From: Boseongicola sp. SB0675_bin_26 | GTDB lineage: Bacteria > Pseudomonadota > Alphaproteobacteria > Rhodobacterales > Rhodobacteraceae | DNA length: 8,498 bases | Assembly: GCA_009843725.1 (NCBI GenBank) | Contig: VYCX01000514.1 | Location: forward strand, 1-8,498 | Reading direction: 5' to 3' | Part shown: positions 1-6,006 of the stretch, piece by piece | Position numbering within the stretch: the first letter of the stretch is position 1 | Layout of the letters: the number at the start of each line of letters is the position of its first letter | Made by a program: the position numbers and the translations under genes | Notes under the pieces: model-generated | Told to the model about the DNA's origin: nothing | What the model saw: only the letters and a program-made list of their open reading frames with translations | Database searches by the model: none

Positions 1-21
1 ACCTTAATAGCAGCTTCATAA

Positions 22-38
22 AATTTTTCCAGAAAATT
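22..38. repeat. AT-rich inverted repeat, possible second operator
   Basis: Arms AATTTT (22-27) and AAAATT (33-38) are perfect inverted copies separated by five bases (TCCAG). The core TTCCA resembles one half of the palindrome at 101-115, so this might be a weaker, distal regulator site. In DNA this AT-rich, short palindromes arise easily by chance, so the functional assignment is tentative. Confidence 0.3.
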
Positions 39-90
39 ATAAAATATTATTGTATTACATAACATACTGATAAAAAACAATATATTATTA

Positions 91-119
91 TTGACTATCT
101 TGGAAATCAATTCCATAAA
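91..119 (+). promoter_or_regulatory. Candidate sigma70-type promoter for the bhc operon
   Basis: A -35-like hexamer TTGACT (91-96, five of six consensus bases) is followed after exactly 17 bases by CATAAA (114-119, four of six). Transcription would start near base 126, giving a leader of about 50 bases before the bhcA start codon. The A/T-rich tract directly upstream would suit an UP element. The IclR-like palindrome occupies most of the spacer and touches the -10 hexamer, so a protein bound there would compete with polymerase. It is a prediction from consensus match and spacing only. Confidence 0.5.
101..115. promoter_or_regulatory. IclR-type operator palindrome
   Basis: The 15-mer TGGAAATCAATTCCA is a near-perfect palindrome: six of seven base pairs are symmetric around C108, the exception being A106/A110. 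It differs at one position from the published E. coli IclR consensus TGGAAATNATTTCCA. The known regulator of the bhc cluster in Paracoccus, BhcR, is an IclR-family protein responsive to glyoxylate, and E. coli IclR also senses glyoxylate. The site sits between the -35 and -10 elements. That BhcR binds here is inferred; the regulator gene itself is not in view. Confidence 0.55.
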
Positions 120-165
120 AAATAAGAAATCGAGCGAATCACCCACTGACGCGCTCGAAACCAGC

Positions 166-170
166 GGAGA
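166..170 (+). promoter_or_regulatory. Ribosome binding site that sets the bhcA start
   Basis: GGAGA lies seven bases upstream of ATG 178. The reading frame is open back to TTG 91, but that upstream stretch would encode an atypical leader rich in Asn, Lys and Ser, it overlaps the promoter, and it has no Shine-Dalgarno sequence. This site therefore supports translation starting at base 178. Confidence 0.7.
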
Positions 171-177
171 ACGACCC

Positions 178-1368
178 ATGAGCGACCAGAATCCGGTCTT
201 CATTCCAGGACCCACGAACATCCCGGACCGCCTGCGCTACGCGATGAGCATACAGACCATGGATCATCGCGCTCCGGACTTCATCGAGCTGCTCGAGCCG
301 CTCCTTTGCGACTTGAAGAAGGTGTTCAAGACAACTTCGGGAAAGGTGATCACGTTCCCTGCGTCGGGAACTGGCGGCTGGGAAGCCGCGATCACGAACT
401 CGCTGTCGCCGGGCGACAAGATTCTCGCCGCGCGGTGCGGAATGTTCTCGCAGCGCTGGATCGATCTTTGCCAAAGGCACAACCTGGACGTCGAGATTAT
501 CGAATGCGACTGGGGCGAAGGCGCGCCTGCGGATCTCTACGGAGAGCGCCTTGCCGCAGACAAGAGTCACCAGATCAAGGCGGTTCTCGTCACCCACAAC
601 GAAACGGCAACGGGCGTGCGTTCGGACGTCGGGGCCGTCCGGCGCGCGATGGATGCCGCCGGCCATCCCGCATTGCTATTCGTCGACTGCGTCTCGTCGC
701 TTGCATCGATGGATTTCCGGATGGACGAATGGGGCGTCGATCTTGCGGTAACGGGCAGCCAGAAGGGCTTCATGCTCGCAACCGGCATGGCCATAATAGG
801 CGTCAGCCCGAAGGCGCTGGACGCTGCCAGGGCCGCCGGATGCCCGCGCACCTTCTTCGATTTTGGTGACATGGCCTCGGCGAACGGGAAGGGCGGTTTT
901 CCATACACCCCGCCTCTGCAGATCATGTTCGGCCTTCGTGCAAGTCTTGACATGCTGTTCGAGGAGGGCTTGGAAAACGTCTTCGCGCGGCACACCCGCA
1001 TCGCCGAGGGCGTGCGCAAGGCCGTGCAAGCCTGGGGCCTTGAGCTTTGCGCCAAGCGGCGCGCGCTCTGCTCGGATACCGTCAGCGCGATTTACGTTCC
1101 AGAAGGCTTCGATTCGGACGTTCTGACGAGCCACATTTTCGATGCCTACGGCGTCTCCTTCGGTGTCGGACTGGGCCGGATGGCCGGCAGGGCCTTCCGG
1201 ATCGGGCACCTTGGCTCGCTCACGGACGTCATGATGCTCTCAGGTCTCGCGACGGTCGAAATGGCGATGGCGGACCTCGGCTACCCAGTCGAGATCGGAT
1301 CCGGCACGCGTGCGGCACAGGAACACTACCGCACGACCGCCCAGGCACAACTCAGGCGGGCCGCGTGA
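178..1368 (+). CDS. bhcA: Aspartate-glyoxylate aminotransferase BhcA
   Basis: A 396-residue PLP enzyme of the class V aminotransferase group that includes alanine-glyoxylate and serine-glyoxylate aminotransferases. In the beta-hydroxyaspartate cycle it moves the amino group of L-aspartate to glyoxylate, giving oxaloacetate and glycine. Seen in the sequence: the N-terminal PGPTNIP motif (residues 10-16), the phosphate-binding SGTGGWEA loop (63-70), Asp170 in FVDCVSS (pairs with the PLP ring nitrogen), the Schiff-base Lys196 in TGSQKGFM, YTPP (243-246) and the substrate-carboxylate Arg341 in FRIGHLG. The length matches the family without truncation. Family membership alone would also allow serine- or alanine-glyoxylate transamination; the assignment to aspartate rests on the adjoining bhcB, bhcC and bhcD in the order known from Paracoccus. 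It is the first gene of the operon, 29 bases before bhcB. Cytoplasmic. Confidence 0.93.
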   Translation: MSDQNPVFIPGPTNIPDRLRYAMSIQTMDHRAPDFIELLEPLLCDLKKVFKTTSGKVITFPASGTGGWEAAITNSLSPGDKILAARCGMFSQRWIDLCQRHNLDVEIIECDWGEGAPADLYGERLAADKSHQIKAVLVTHNETATGVRSDVGAVRRAMDAAGHPALLFVDCVSSLASMDFRMDEWGVDLAVTGSQKGFMLATGMAIIGVSPKALDAARAAGCPRTFFDFGDMASANGKGGFPYTPPLQIMFGLRASLDMLFEEGLENVFARHTRIAEGVRKAVQAWGLELCAKRRALCSDTVSAIYVPEGFDSDVLTSHIFDAYGVSFGVGLGRMAGRAFRIGHLGSLTDVMMLSGLATVEMAMADLGYPVEIGSGTRAAQEHYRTTAQAQLRRAA

Positions 1369-1397
1369 ACAAGCTTGAAACGAGGAGTCCTGCAGCC

Positions 1398-2351
1398 ATG
1401 CACCTTCCGACATGGAGCGACGTGATCGGCGCGCACGAACGGATCGCGCCGCACATCCGCCGCACAGAGATCCTGACCAGCAATGCCCTCGACAGGCAGG
1501 CCGGGGCCACGCTGTTCTTCAAGTGCGAGAACCTGCAGCCGCCTGGAGCCTTCAAGGTGCGCGGTGCATGCAACGCGGTCTTCGGCCTGTCCGAGGAGCG
1601 GGCGTCGAAGGGCGTTGCCACGCACTCGTCCGGGAACCACGCGCTGTGCCTCGCCTACGCCGCCGGACGGCGCGGCATCCCGTGCGACGTTGTCATGCCG
1701 AGGACCGCGCCCCAGGCCAAGAAGGACGCCGTGATCGGCTACGGCGGCAGGATCACCGAATGCGAGCCGTCGACCTCGTCCCGCGAGGAGGTATTTGCCG
1801 GGGTCCAGGCCGAATCTGGCGGCGACTTCGTTCACCCCTACAACGACCCGCGCGTGATTGCCGGGCAGGCCACCTGTGCCAGGGAATTCCTTGATCAGGT
1901 CAGGGATCTCGACCTCCTGCTCGCCCCGATCGGCGGCGGCGGCATGATTTCAGGCACCTGCCTGACCGTGGCCTCGGTAGCGCCGCACGTAAGAGTCTAC
2001 GCCGCCGAGCCCGAGCAGGCGGATGACGCGATGCGGTCCCTGAGGGCAGGTCGCATCATTGCCGACGACGCGCCGGAGACGATCGCGGACGGACTGAAAG
2101 TGCCTCTGAAGGAGCTGACTTGGCATTTCGTCTCGAAGCACGTCACCGACATCCTGACGGCCAGCGAGCAGGAGATCATCGACGCCATGAAGCTCAGTTG
2201 GAAGCGGCTCAGGCAGGTGATCGAGCCGAGCTGCGCCGTTCCGCTCGCGGTGATCCTGAAGAACCCCGAGACGTTCGCCGGCAAGCGCGTCGGCGTCATT
2301 GTCACCGGCGGCAATGTCGATCTCGACAGGCTGCCCTGGACGAAGCATTGA
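1398..2351 (+). CDS. bhcB: Beta-hydroxyaspartate dehydratase BhcB
   Basis: A 317-residue fold-type II PLP enzyme of the threonine dehydratase/serine racemase family. Role: removes water from (2R,3S)-beta-hydroxyaspartate to give iminosuccinate. Visible motifs: Schiff-base Lys53 in PPGAFKVRGA, SSGNHA (77-82; the first Ser matches the catalytic serine of serine racemase), the glycine-rich phosphate loop PIGGGGMISG (177-186), EPSCAVPLA (277-285) and VTGGNVDL (302-309), where Thr303 occupies the position that contacts the PLP ring nitrogen. Start chosen at ATG 1398 with GAGGAG ten bases upstream; this gives the family-typical N-terminus. A GTG at 1365 overlaps the bhcA stop (GTGA) and would add 11 residues; it has no good ribosome site. 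Next to a glyoxylate aminotransferase and BhcC, the function is well supported; in isolation it could be called a generic threonine/serine dehydratase or racemase. Confidence 0.92.
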   Translation: MHLPTWSDVIGAHERIAPHIRRTEILTSNALDRQAGATLFFKCENLQPPGAFKVRGACNAVFGLSEERASKGVATHSSGNHALCLAYAAGRRGIPCDVVMPRTAPQAKKDAVIGYGGRITECEPSTSSREEVFAGVQAESGGDFVHPYNDPRVIAGQATCAREFLDQVRDLDLLLAPIGGGGMISGTCLTVASVAPHVRVYAAEPEQADDAMRSLRAGRIIADDAPETIADGLKVPLKELTWHFVSKHVTDILTASEQEIIDAMKLSWKRLRQVIEPSCAVPLAVILKNPETFAGKRVGVIVTGGNVDLDRLPWTKH

Positions 2352-2366
2352 ACAGGAGACCATGCA

Positions 2367-3530
2367 ATGAACGCTCCGATCAAGATTGAAGACCTGGAAG
2401 TGGGTTACGACGTTCCGGCGATCGCCGGCATGCGCGAAAGCGAAATCCAGACGCCGTGCCTGATCCTGGATCTCGATGCGCTCGAACGCAACATCGCGAG
2501 GATGGGGGACTGGGCCAGGGAACACGGGGTCCGGCATCGTGTCCATGGCAAGATGCACAAGTCGGTGGACGTGGCGCTCTTGCAGGAAAGACTGGGTGGC
2601 GCCTGCGGCGTGTGCTGCCAAAAAGTCTCCGAAGCCGAAGTTTTCGCCCGCGGCGGCATCCGGGACGTGCTGGTATCGAACCAGGTGCGTGATCCCGCCA
2701 AGATCGATCGCCTAGCCCGCATTCCGCAGCTTGGTGCGCGCACGATCTGCTGCGTCGACGACTTGGCGAATGTCGCTGATCTCTCGGCAGCTGCCTTGAG
2801 GCACGGCACGCAAATCGAGTGCCTGGTCGAGATAGATTGCGGCGCCGGTCGCTGCGGCGTGAACGATACGCCGTCAGTCCTCGCAATCGCGAAGGCTCTG
2901 GATGAAGCGCCGGGACTGAAGTTCTCGGGCATCCAGGCCTACCAGGGCGCGATGCAGCACATGGAGAAATATGGGGACCGGAAGGCGAAGATCGATATCG
3001 CGATCGAAATGGTGTGCGATGCGGTCGACGCGCTTGCAGCTGAGGGACTGGAATGCGACATCGTCGGCGGCGGCGGGACGGGATCCTACCATTTCGAAGG
3101 AACCTCCGGCGTCTACAACGAGTTGCAGTGCGGATCCTACGCCTTCATGGACGCCGACTACGGGCGCATACTCGACAAGGACGGAAACCGCATCGACCGG
3201 GGCGAATGGGAGAACGCTCTCTTCATCCTTACATCGGTCATGAGCCACGCCAAGGCTGACAAGGCGATCTGCGACGCTGGCCTGAAGGCCCAGTCCGTCG
3301 ACAGCGGCCTTCCAGTCGTCTTCGGGCGTGACGATGTCGAATACGTCAAGTGTTCCGACGAGCACGGCGTGATCGATGACCCTCGCGGGGTGCTGGAAGT
3401 CAACGACAAGCTGCGGCTTGTGCCCGGGCACTGCGACCCGACCTGCAACGTGCACGACTGGTATGTCGGCGTGCGGGGCGGCGAGGTCGAGGCCGTCTGG
3501 CCCGTTTCAGCCCGAGGCAAGGCCTACTGA
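2367..3530 (+). CDS. bhcC: Beta-hydroxyaspartate aldolase BhcC
   Basis: A 387-residue fold-type III PLP enzyme (alanine-racemase-like barrel) of the D-threonine aldolase/D-serine dehydratase group. Role: joins glycine and glyoxylate to (2R,3S)-beta-hydroxyaspartate, the carbon-carbon bond-forming step of the cycle. Motifs: QTPCLILDLDALERNI (29-44) typical of the N-terminal domain; probable Schiff-base Lys62 in HGKMHK; GGGGTGSY (234-241) in the PLP phosphate region; and a C-terminal metal site of the family's His-x-Asp/Cys type, His355 and Asp357 in PGHCDPTC. The metal would be a divalent cation such as Mg or Mn, by analogy. The sequence is unusually rich in cysteine (for example CGVCC, 80-84). 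Start at ATG 2367, seven bases after AGGAGA (2354-2359) and only 15 bases after bhcB, so translation is probably coupled. An out-of-frame ATG at 2362 is ignored. Confidence 0.93.
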   Translation: MNAPIKIEDLEVGYDVPAIAGMRESEIQTPCLILDLDALERNIARMGDWAREHGVRHRVHGKMHKSVDVALLQERLGGACGVCCQKVSEAEVFARGGIRDVLVSNQVRDPAKIDRLARIPQLGARTICCVDDLANVADLSAAALRHGTQIECLVEIDCGAGRCGVNDTPSVLAIAKALDEAPGLKFSGIQAYQGAMQHMEKYGDRKAKIDIAIEMVCDAVDALAAEGLECDIVGGGGTGSYHFEGTSGVYNELQCGSYAFMDADYGRILDKDGNRIDRGEWENALFILTSVMSHAKADKAICDAGLKAQSVDSGLPVVFGRDDVEYVKCSDEHGVIDDPRGVLEVNDKLRLVPGHCDPTCNVHDWYVGVRGGEVEAVWPVSARGKAY

Positions 3531-3555
3531 CGCAATCGCAGTCGTCCGGGGCGCG

Positions 3556-3598
3556 GGAAGTGCCGCCCTTCCGGAACCGGGCCAGCCGGTCACTGGCC
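3556..3598 (+). other. Two tandem hairpins between bhcC and bhcD
   Basis: The 91-base gap between bhcC and bhcD can form two consecutive stem-loops in the transcript. The first has a GGAAG/CTTCC stem (3556-3560 with 3568-3572) and a seven-base loop. The second has a six-base-pair GGCCAG/CTGGCC stem (3580-3585 with 3593-3598) and also a seven-base loop. No T-run follows, so they are unlikely to be intrinsic terminators. They lie just before the bhcD ribosome site (GAGGA, 3609-3613) and could tune bhcD translation or protect the upstream mRNA end. Confidence 0.45.
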
Positions 3599-3621
3599 AG
3601 CAGGCAATGAGGAAGAGAGCC

Positions 3622-4629
3622 ATGCAATGCGATACGGACAGGAATGCGGCACCTACGACGGAAGCATTGATCGTCTCTGAAGCCGACTGCGAGCGTCTGG
3701 TCAGTTCAGACCTGGCCTTCGACGCCGTGGAGGCGGTCTTCGGGGCCATGGCGTGCGGAGACGCGTACAATTTCCCGGTCGTCCGCGAAGCGATCGGTCA
3801 TGCTGGTGCGCTCTACGGCTTCAAGTCCGGCTTTGATCGCGCTAGCCTCGCACTCGGCGTCAAGTCCGGCGGATACTGGCCAGGCAACGTGGACAAGGGC
3901 CTTACAAACCACCAGTCGACGATCTTCCTGTTCAATCCCGACACCGGCCGGCTGAAGGCGCTGGTCGGCGGAAACCACCTTACAGCGATAAGGACGGCGG
4001 CTGCGTCCTCCGTGTCAATCGCCCACCTTGCGCGGCAGGATGCGCGTGTGCTTGGCATGATTGGTGCAGGCCACCAGGCCCAGTTCCAGCTGCGCGCCGC
4101 CGCCGAACGGCGCAACTTCGAGAAAGTTGTAGCCTGGAACCCTCATCCGGAGATGCTGCCACGGCTCGGAGCCGTGGCCAACGAGATCGGACTGCCCTTT
4201 GAAGCTGTTTCCGCCGAAGCGGTTTGCATGCACGCGGATGTCATAATCACGATCACCTCGGCCTTCGAGCCGCTTCTGACGGCTGAATGGATCCGGCCCG
4301 GCACTCATCTCGCCTGCATGGGAACCGACACCGTGGGCAAGCAGGAAATCGATGCCGCGCTGGCCGGAAAGTCGTCGGTCTTCACGGACGAGGTCGCGCA
4401 GTCGATCTCGATCGGCGAGATGCAGCACGCCGTGGCCGCCGGAATCCTGTCCAAGGGCGACATCACGTCGATCGGCGCCGTCATAAACGGCACGCATCCC
4501 GGGCGCACGTCAGACGACCAGGTCACGCTCTTCGACGGCACCGGCGTTGGGCTGCAGGATCTTGCAGTCGCGGCTGTCGCCGCCCGGGCGGCGATCGCTG
4601 GCGACGACCCCGTTTTTGTCACGCTTTGA
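3622..4629 (+). CDS. bhcD: Iminosuccinate reductase BhcD
   Basis: A 335-residue protein of the ornithine cyclodeaminase/mu-crystallin family, several members of which are imine or keto-acid reductases. Role: NAD(P)H-dependent reduction of iminosuccinate to L-aspartate, closing the cycle; the Paracoccus enzyme is reported to use NADH. Seen: GVKSGG with Lys81 (79-84), LTAIRTAAAS (120-129) with Arg124, the Rossmann dinucleotide motif GMIGAGHQAQ (145-154; G148-x-G150-x-x-A153), MGTDTVGKQEID (233-244) and DGTGVGLQDLA (305-315). These match the family over its full length. Start at ATG 3622, eight bases after GAGGA; an in-frame ATG at 3607 would add five residues (MRKRA) and cannot be excluded. The stop codon shares bases with an in-frame ATG of the next gene (TGATG, 4627-4631). 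Without context it would be annotated only as ornithine cyclodeaminase-like. Confidence 0.9.
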   Translation: MQCDTDRNAAPTTEALIVSEADCERLVSSDLAFDAVEAVFGAMACGDAYNFPVVREAIGHAGALYGFKSGFDRASLALGVKSGGYWPGNVDKGLTNHQSTIFLFNPDTGRLKALVGGNHLTAIRTAAASSVSIAHLARQDARVLGMIGAGHQAQFQLRAAAERRNFEKVVAWNPHPEMLPRLGAVANEIGLPFEAVSAEAVCMHADVIITITSAFEPLLTAEWIRPGTHLACMGTDTVGKQEIDAALAGKSSVFTDEVAQSISIGEMQHAVAAGILSKGDITSIGAVINGTHPGRTSDDQVTLFDGTGVGLQDLAVAAVAARAAIAGDDPVFVTL

Positions 4630-4664
4630 TGGCTCCCTGCCGAGCCCTGACAGAGGAGAAAACC

Positions 4665-5819
4665 ATGGGTGTCAGGTCCTGTCACAATTTCGGGGACTTT
4701 CGCGCATTGGCAAGACATCGGCTGCCCATGCCGATCTTTCACTACATCGACGGCGCGGCGGACGACGAGATCACCTACCGGCGCAACACCGAATCCTACG
4801 AGAGCTGCGATCTGGTGCCAAACGTGCTTGCCGGGGTCGAGCACGTCGACATGAGCGTGGAGGTCATGGGCCAGAAGCTCGACATGCCCGTGTATTGTGC
4901 GCCGACCGCGCTGCAGCGGCTCTTTCACCATGCCGGCGAACGCGCCGTTGCAGCGGCGGCGCAGAAGCATGGCACGATGTTCGGCGTCTCCTCGCTCGGG
5001 ACCGTCAGCGTGGAGGAGCTTGCCGCAATGGCGCCGGGACCGAAGATGTTCCAGTTCTACTTCCACAAGGACCGCGCGCTGAACGACGCGCTGCTCGAGC
5101 GGGCCAGGGCCGCCGGGTTCGACGTCATGGCCCTGACTGTGGACACGATCACGGGCGGAAATCGCGAGCGCGACCTCAGAACCGGCTTCACCTCGCCGCC
5201 GCGGCTGACGCCCGGCAGCCTGGCCAGCTTCGCGACGCATCCGATGTGGGCGATCAACTATCTTTTTCGGGAGAGGTTCGACCTGCCGCATCTTTCGGGC
5301 CATGTCAGCGCCGGCACTAACCTGGCCACTTCGATCGGCGACTACTTCTCCACCATGCTGGACCAGTCGATGAACTGGAAGGATGCCGAGGAGCTTTGCC
5401 GCAAGTGGAACGGCCAGTTCGCGCTCAAGGGCGTCATGAGCGTTGCCGACGCCAGGCGCGCCGTTGACATCGGCTGCACCGGGATCATGGTTTCCAACCA
5501 TGGCGGGCGCCAGCTCGACGGCTCGCGGGCGCCCTTTGATCAGCTGGCCGAGATCGTTGACGCCGTCGGCGACAGGATCGACGTGATCTGCGAGGGCGGG
5601 ATCCAGCGCGGCACCCATGTGCTCAAGGCCCTGTCGGTCGGGGCGAAGGCCTGCTCGGGCGGGCGACTCTACCTCTACGCTCTCGCGGCGGCCGGGCAGG
5701 CCGGAGTGGAGCGCGCACTGGGAAACCTGCGTGCCGAAATCGAGCGCGGCATGAAGCTGATGGGCGTGACCAGGCTGGACCAGCTGACACGGGAAAACCT
5801 GCGCTTCCGGCAGCATTGA
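4665..5819 (+). CDS. FMN-dependent alpha-hydroxy-acid dehydrogenase (LldD/glycolate oxidase family)
   Basis: A 384-residue flavin enzyme that oxidises a 2-hydroxy acid to the 2-keto acid. Aligned by eye to spinach glycolate oxidase and E. coli LldD, the catalytic set is complete: Tyr27 (HYIDGAADDE), Ala82 (APTALQ), Tyr132 (QFYFHKDR), Arg167 (NRERD), Lys255 (LKGVM), base His279 and Arg282 (SNHGGRQLDG), and the FMN-phosphate segment GGIQRG...SGGR (311-334). Two details differ from plant glycolate oxidase: Leu111 lies where that enzyme has Trp108 (flavocytochrome b2 has Leu), and Glu310 where an Asp is usual. The long loop 177-240 with THPMWAINYL and NWKD resembles LldD's membrane-associating loop, suggesting a quinone-linked dehydrogenase at the inner membrane rather than an O2-using oxidase. 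Next to bhcABCD, glycolate to glyoxylate is the natural guess; L-lactate or another hydroxy acid is possible. Start ATG 4665 has AGGAG six bases upstream; ATG 4629, overlapping the bhcD stop, would add 12 residues. Confidence 0.85.
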   Translation: MGVRSCHNFGDFRALARHRLPMPIFHYIDGAADDEITYRRNTESYESCDLVPNVLAGVEHVDMSVEVMGQKLDMPVYCAPTALQRLFHHAGERAVAAAAQKHGTMFGVSSLGTVSVEELAAMAPGPKMFQFYFHKDRALNDALLERARAAGFDVMALTVDTITGGNRERDLRTGFTSPPRLTPGSLASFATHPMWAINYLFRERFDLPHLSGHVSAGTNLATSIGDYFSTMLDQSMNWKDAEELCRKWNGQFALKGVMSVADARRAVDIGCTGIMVSNHGGRQLDGSRAPFDQLAEIVDAVGDRIDVICEGGIQRGTHVLKALSVGAKACSGGRLYLYALAAAGQAGVERALGNLRAEIERGMKLMGVTRLDQLTRENLRFRQH

Positions 5820-5829
5820 GGTGACACAA

Positions 5830-5853
5830 GGCACCGGCACCGGCACCGGCACC
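5830..5853 (+). repeat. Four tandem GGCACC hexamers
   Basis: Four exact head-to-tail copies of GGCACC begin 11 bases after the dehydrogenase stop codon and lead directly into the left arm of a hairpin. A short hexamer array like this can change copy number by replication slippage. It is outside any gene, so slippage would not shift a reading frame. Confidence 0.85.
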
Positions 5854-5868
5854 GGCCTGCGGGCCGGT
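5851..5868 (+). terminator. GC-rich hairpin after the dehydrogenase gene, possible weak terminator
   Basis: ACCGGCC (5851-5857) pairs perfectly with GGCCGGT (5862-5868) around a four-base TGCG loop; beyond one mismatch two more G-C pairs are possible (5848-5849 with 5870-5871). No T-run follows, so a classical intrinsic terminator is not supported. It may be a transcript 3'-end stabiliser or a weak or Rho-assisted stop. CCGG segments in the adjoining hexamer repeat could pair with the right arm in alternative registers. Confidence 0.4.
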
Positions 5869-6006
5869 TCCGCGGGCGGCGCAAGGCGGAAAGGGAAAAC
5901 AGATTGCAGACTCACGTTCACTTCACGACCGGCGGCATGCGCAGTCATACGCTGATCATGATCTTGACCTGGGCAACCCGTTGAACGGAACGCCCGCGTC
6001 GAGCGA

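Larger units (their letters stand above)
1..177 (+). promoter_or_regulatory. AT-rich control region upstream of bhcA
   Basis: No gene is supported in this stretch. The first 120 bases contain only 24 G/C (20%), in sharp contrast to the GC-rich genes that follow, and composition shifts at about base 130. It includes A/T-only runs (33-51 nearly so, and 71-92), a sigma70-like promoter (91-119), an IclR-like palindrome (101-115), a second inverted repeat (22-38) and the bhcA ribosome binding site (166-170). The run upstream of base 91 could act as an UP element for RNA polymerase. In Paracoccus a divergent regulator gene, bhcR, adjoins bhcA; here it would have to lie left of the window, so this region may be a shared intergenic control segment. 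Confidence 0.75.

Noticed and set aside
91..177. In-frame N-terminal extension of bhcA from TTG 91
   Set aside because: It overlaps the promoter and palindrome, is AT-rich and low-complexity, lacks a ribosome site, and BhcA homologues start at the MSDQ-type N-terminus encoded from 178.
1047..1397. Extension of bhcB upstream into bhcA
   Set aside because: The added residues come from the out-of-frame bhcA sequence and are Arg-rich; ATG 1398 has a ribosome site and gives the normal family N-terminus.
3376..3621. Extension of bhcD upstream into bhcC
   Set aside because: It overlaps bhcC in another frame with Cys/Arg/Pro-rich residues unlike the family; ATG 3622 has a good Shine-Dalgarno sequence.
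5830..5857. Possible CRISPR-like or transposon-end repeat
   Set aside because: The unit is six bases, directly tandem and without spacers, so it is a simple-sequence repeat.
4305..5948. Long open frame of 547 codons on the minus strand
   Set aside because: It lies antisense to bhcD and the dehydrogenase, has no recognisable motifs and an Arg/Pro/His-rich composition typical of GC-rich shadow frames; the plus strand carries complete conserved enzymes here.
5964..5992. Sigma70 promoter starting at TTGACC before the TRAP genes
   Set aside because: At 16-18 bases downstream only GC-rich hexamers unlike TATAAT are present, so a promoter is not supported by sequence alone.
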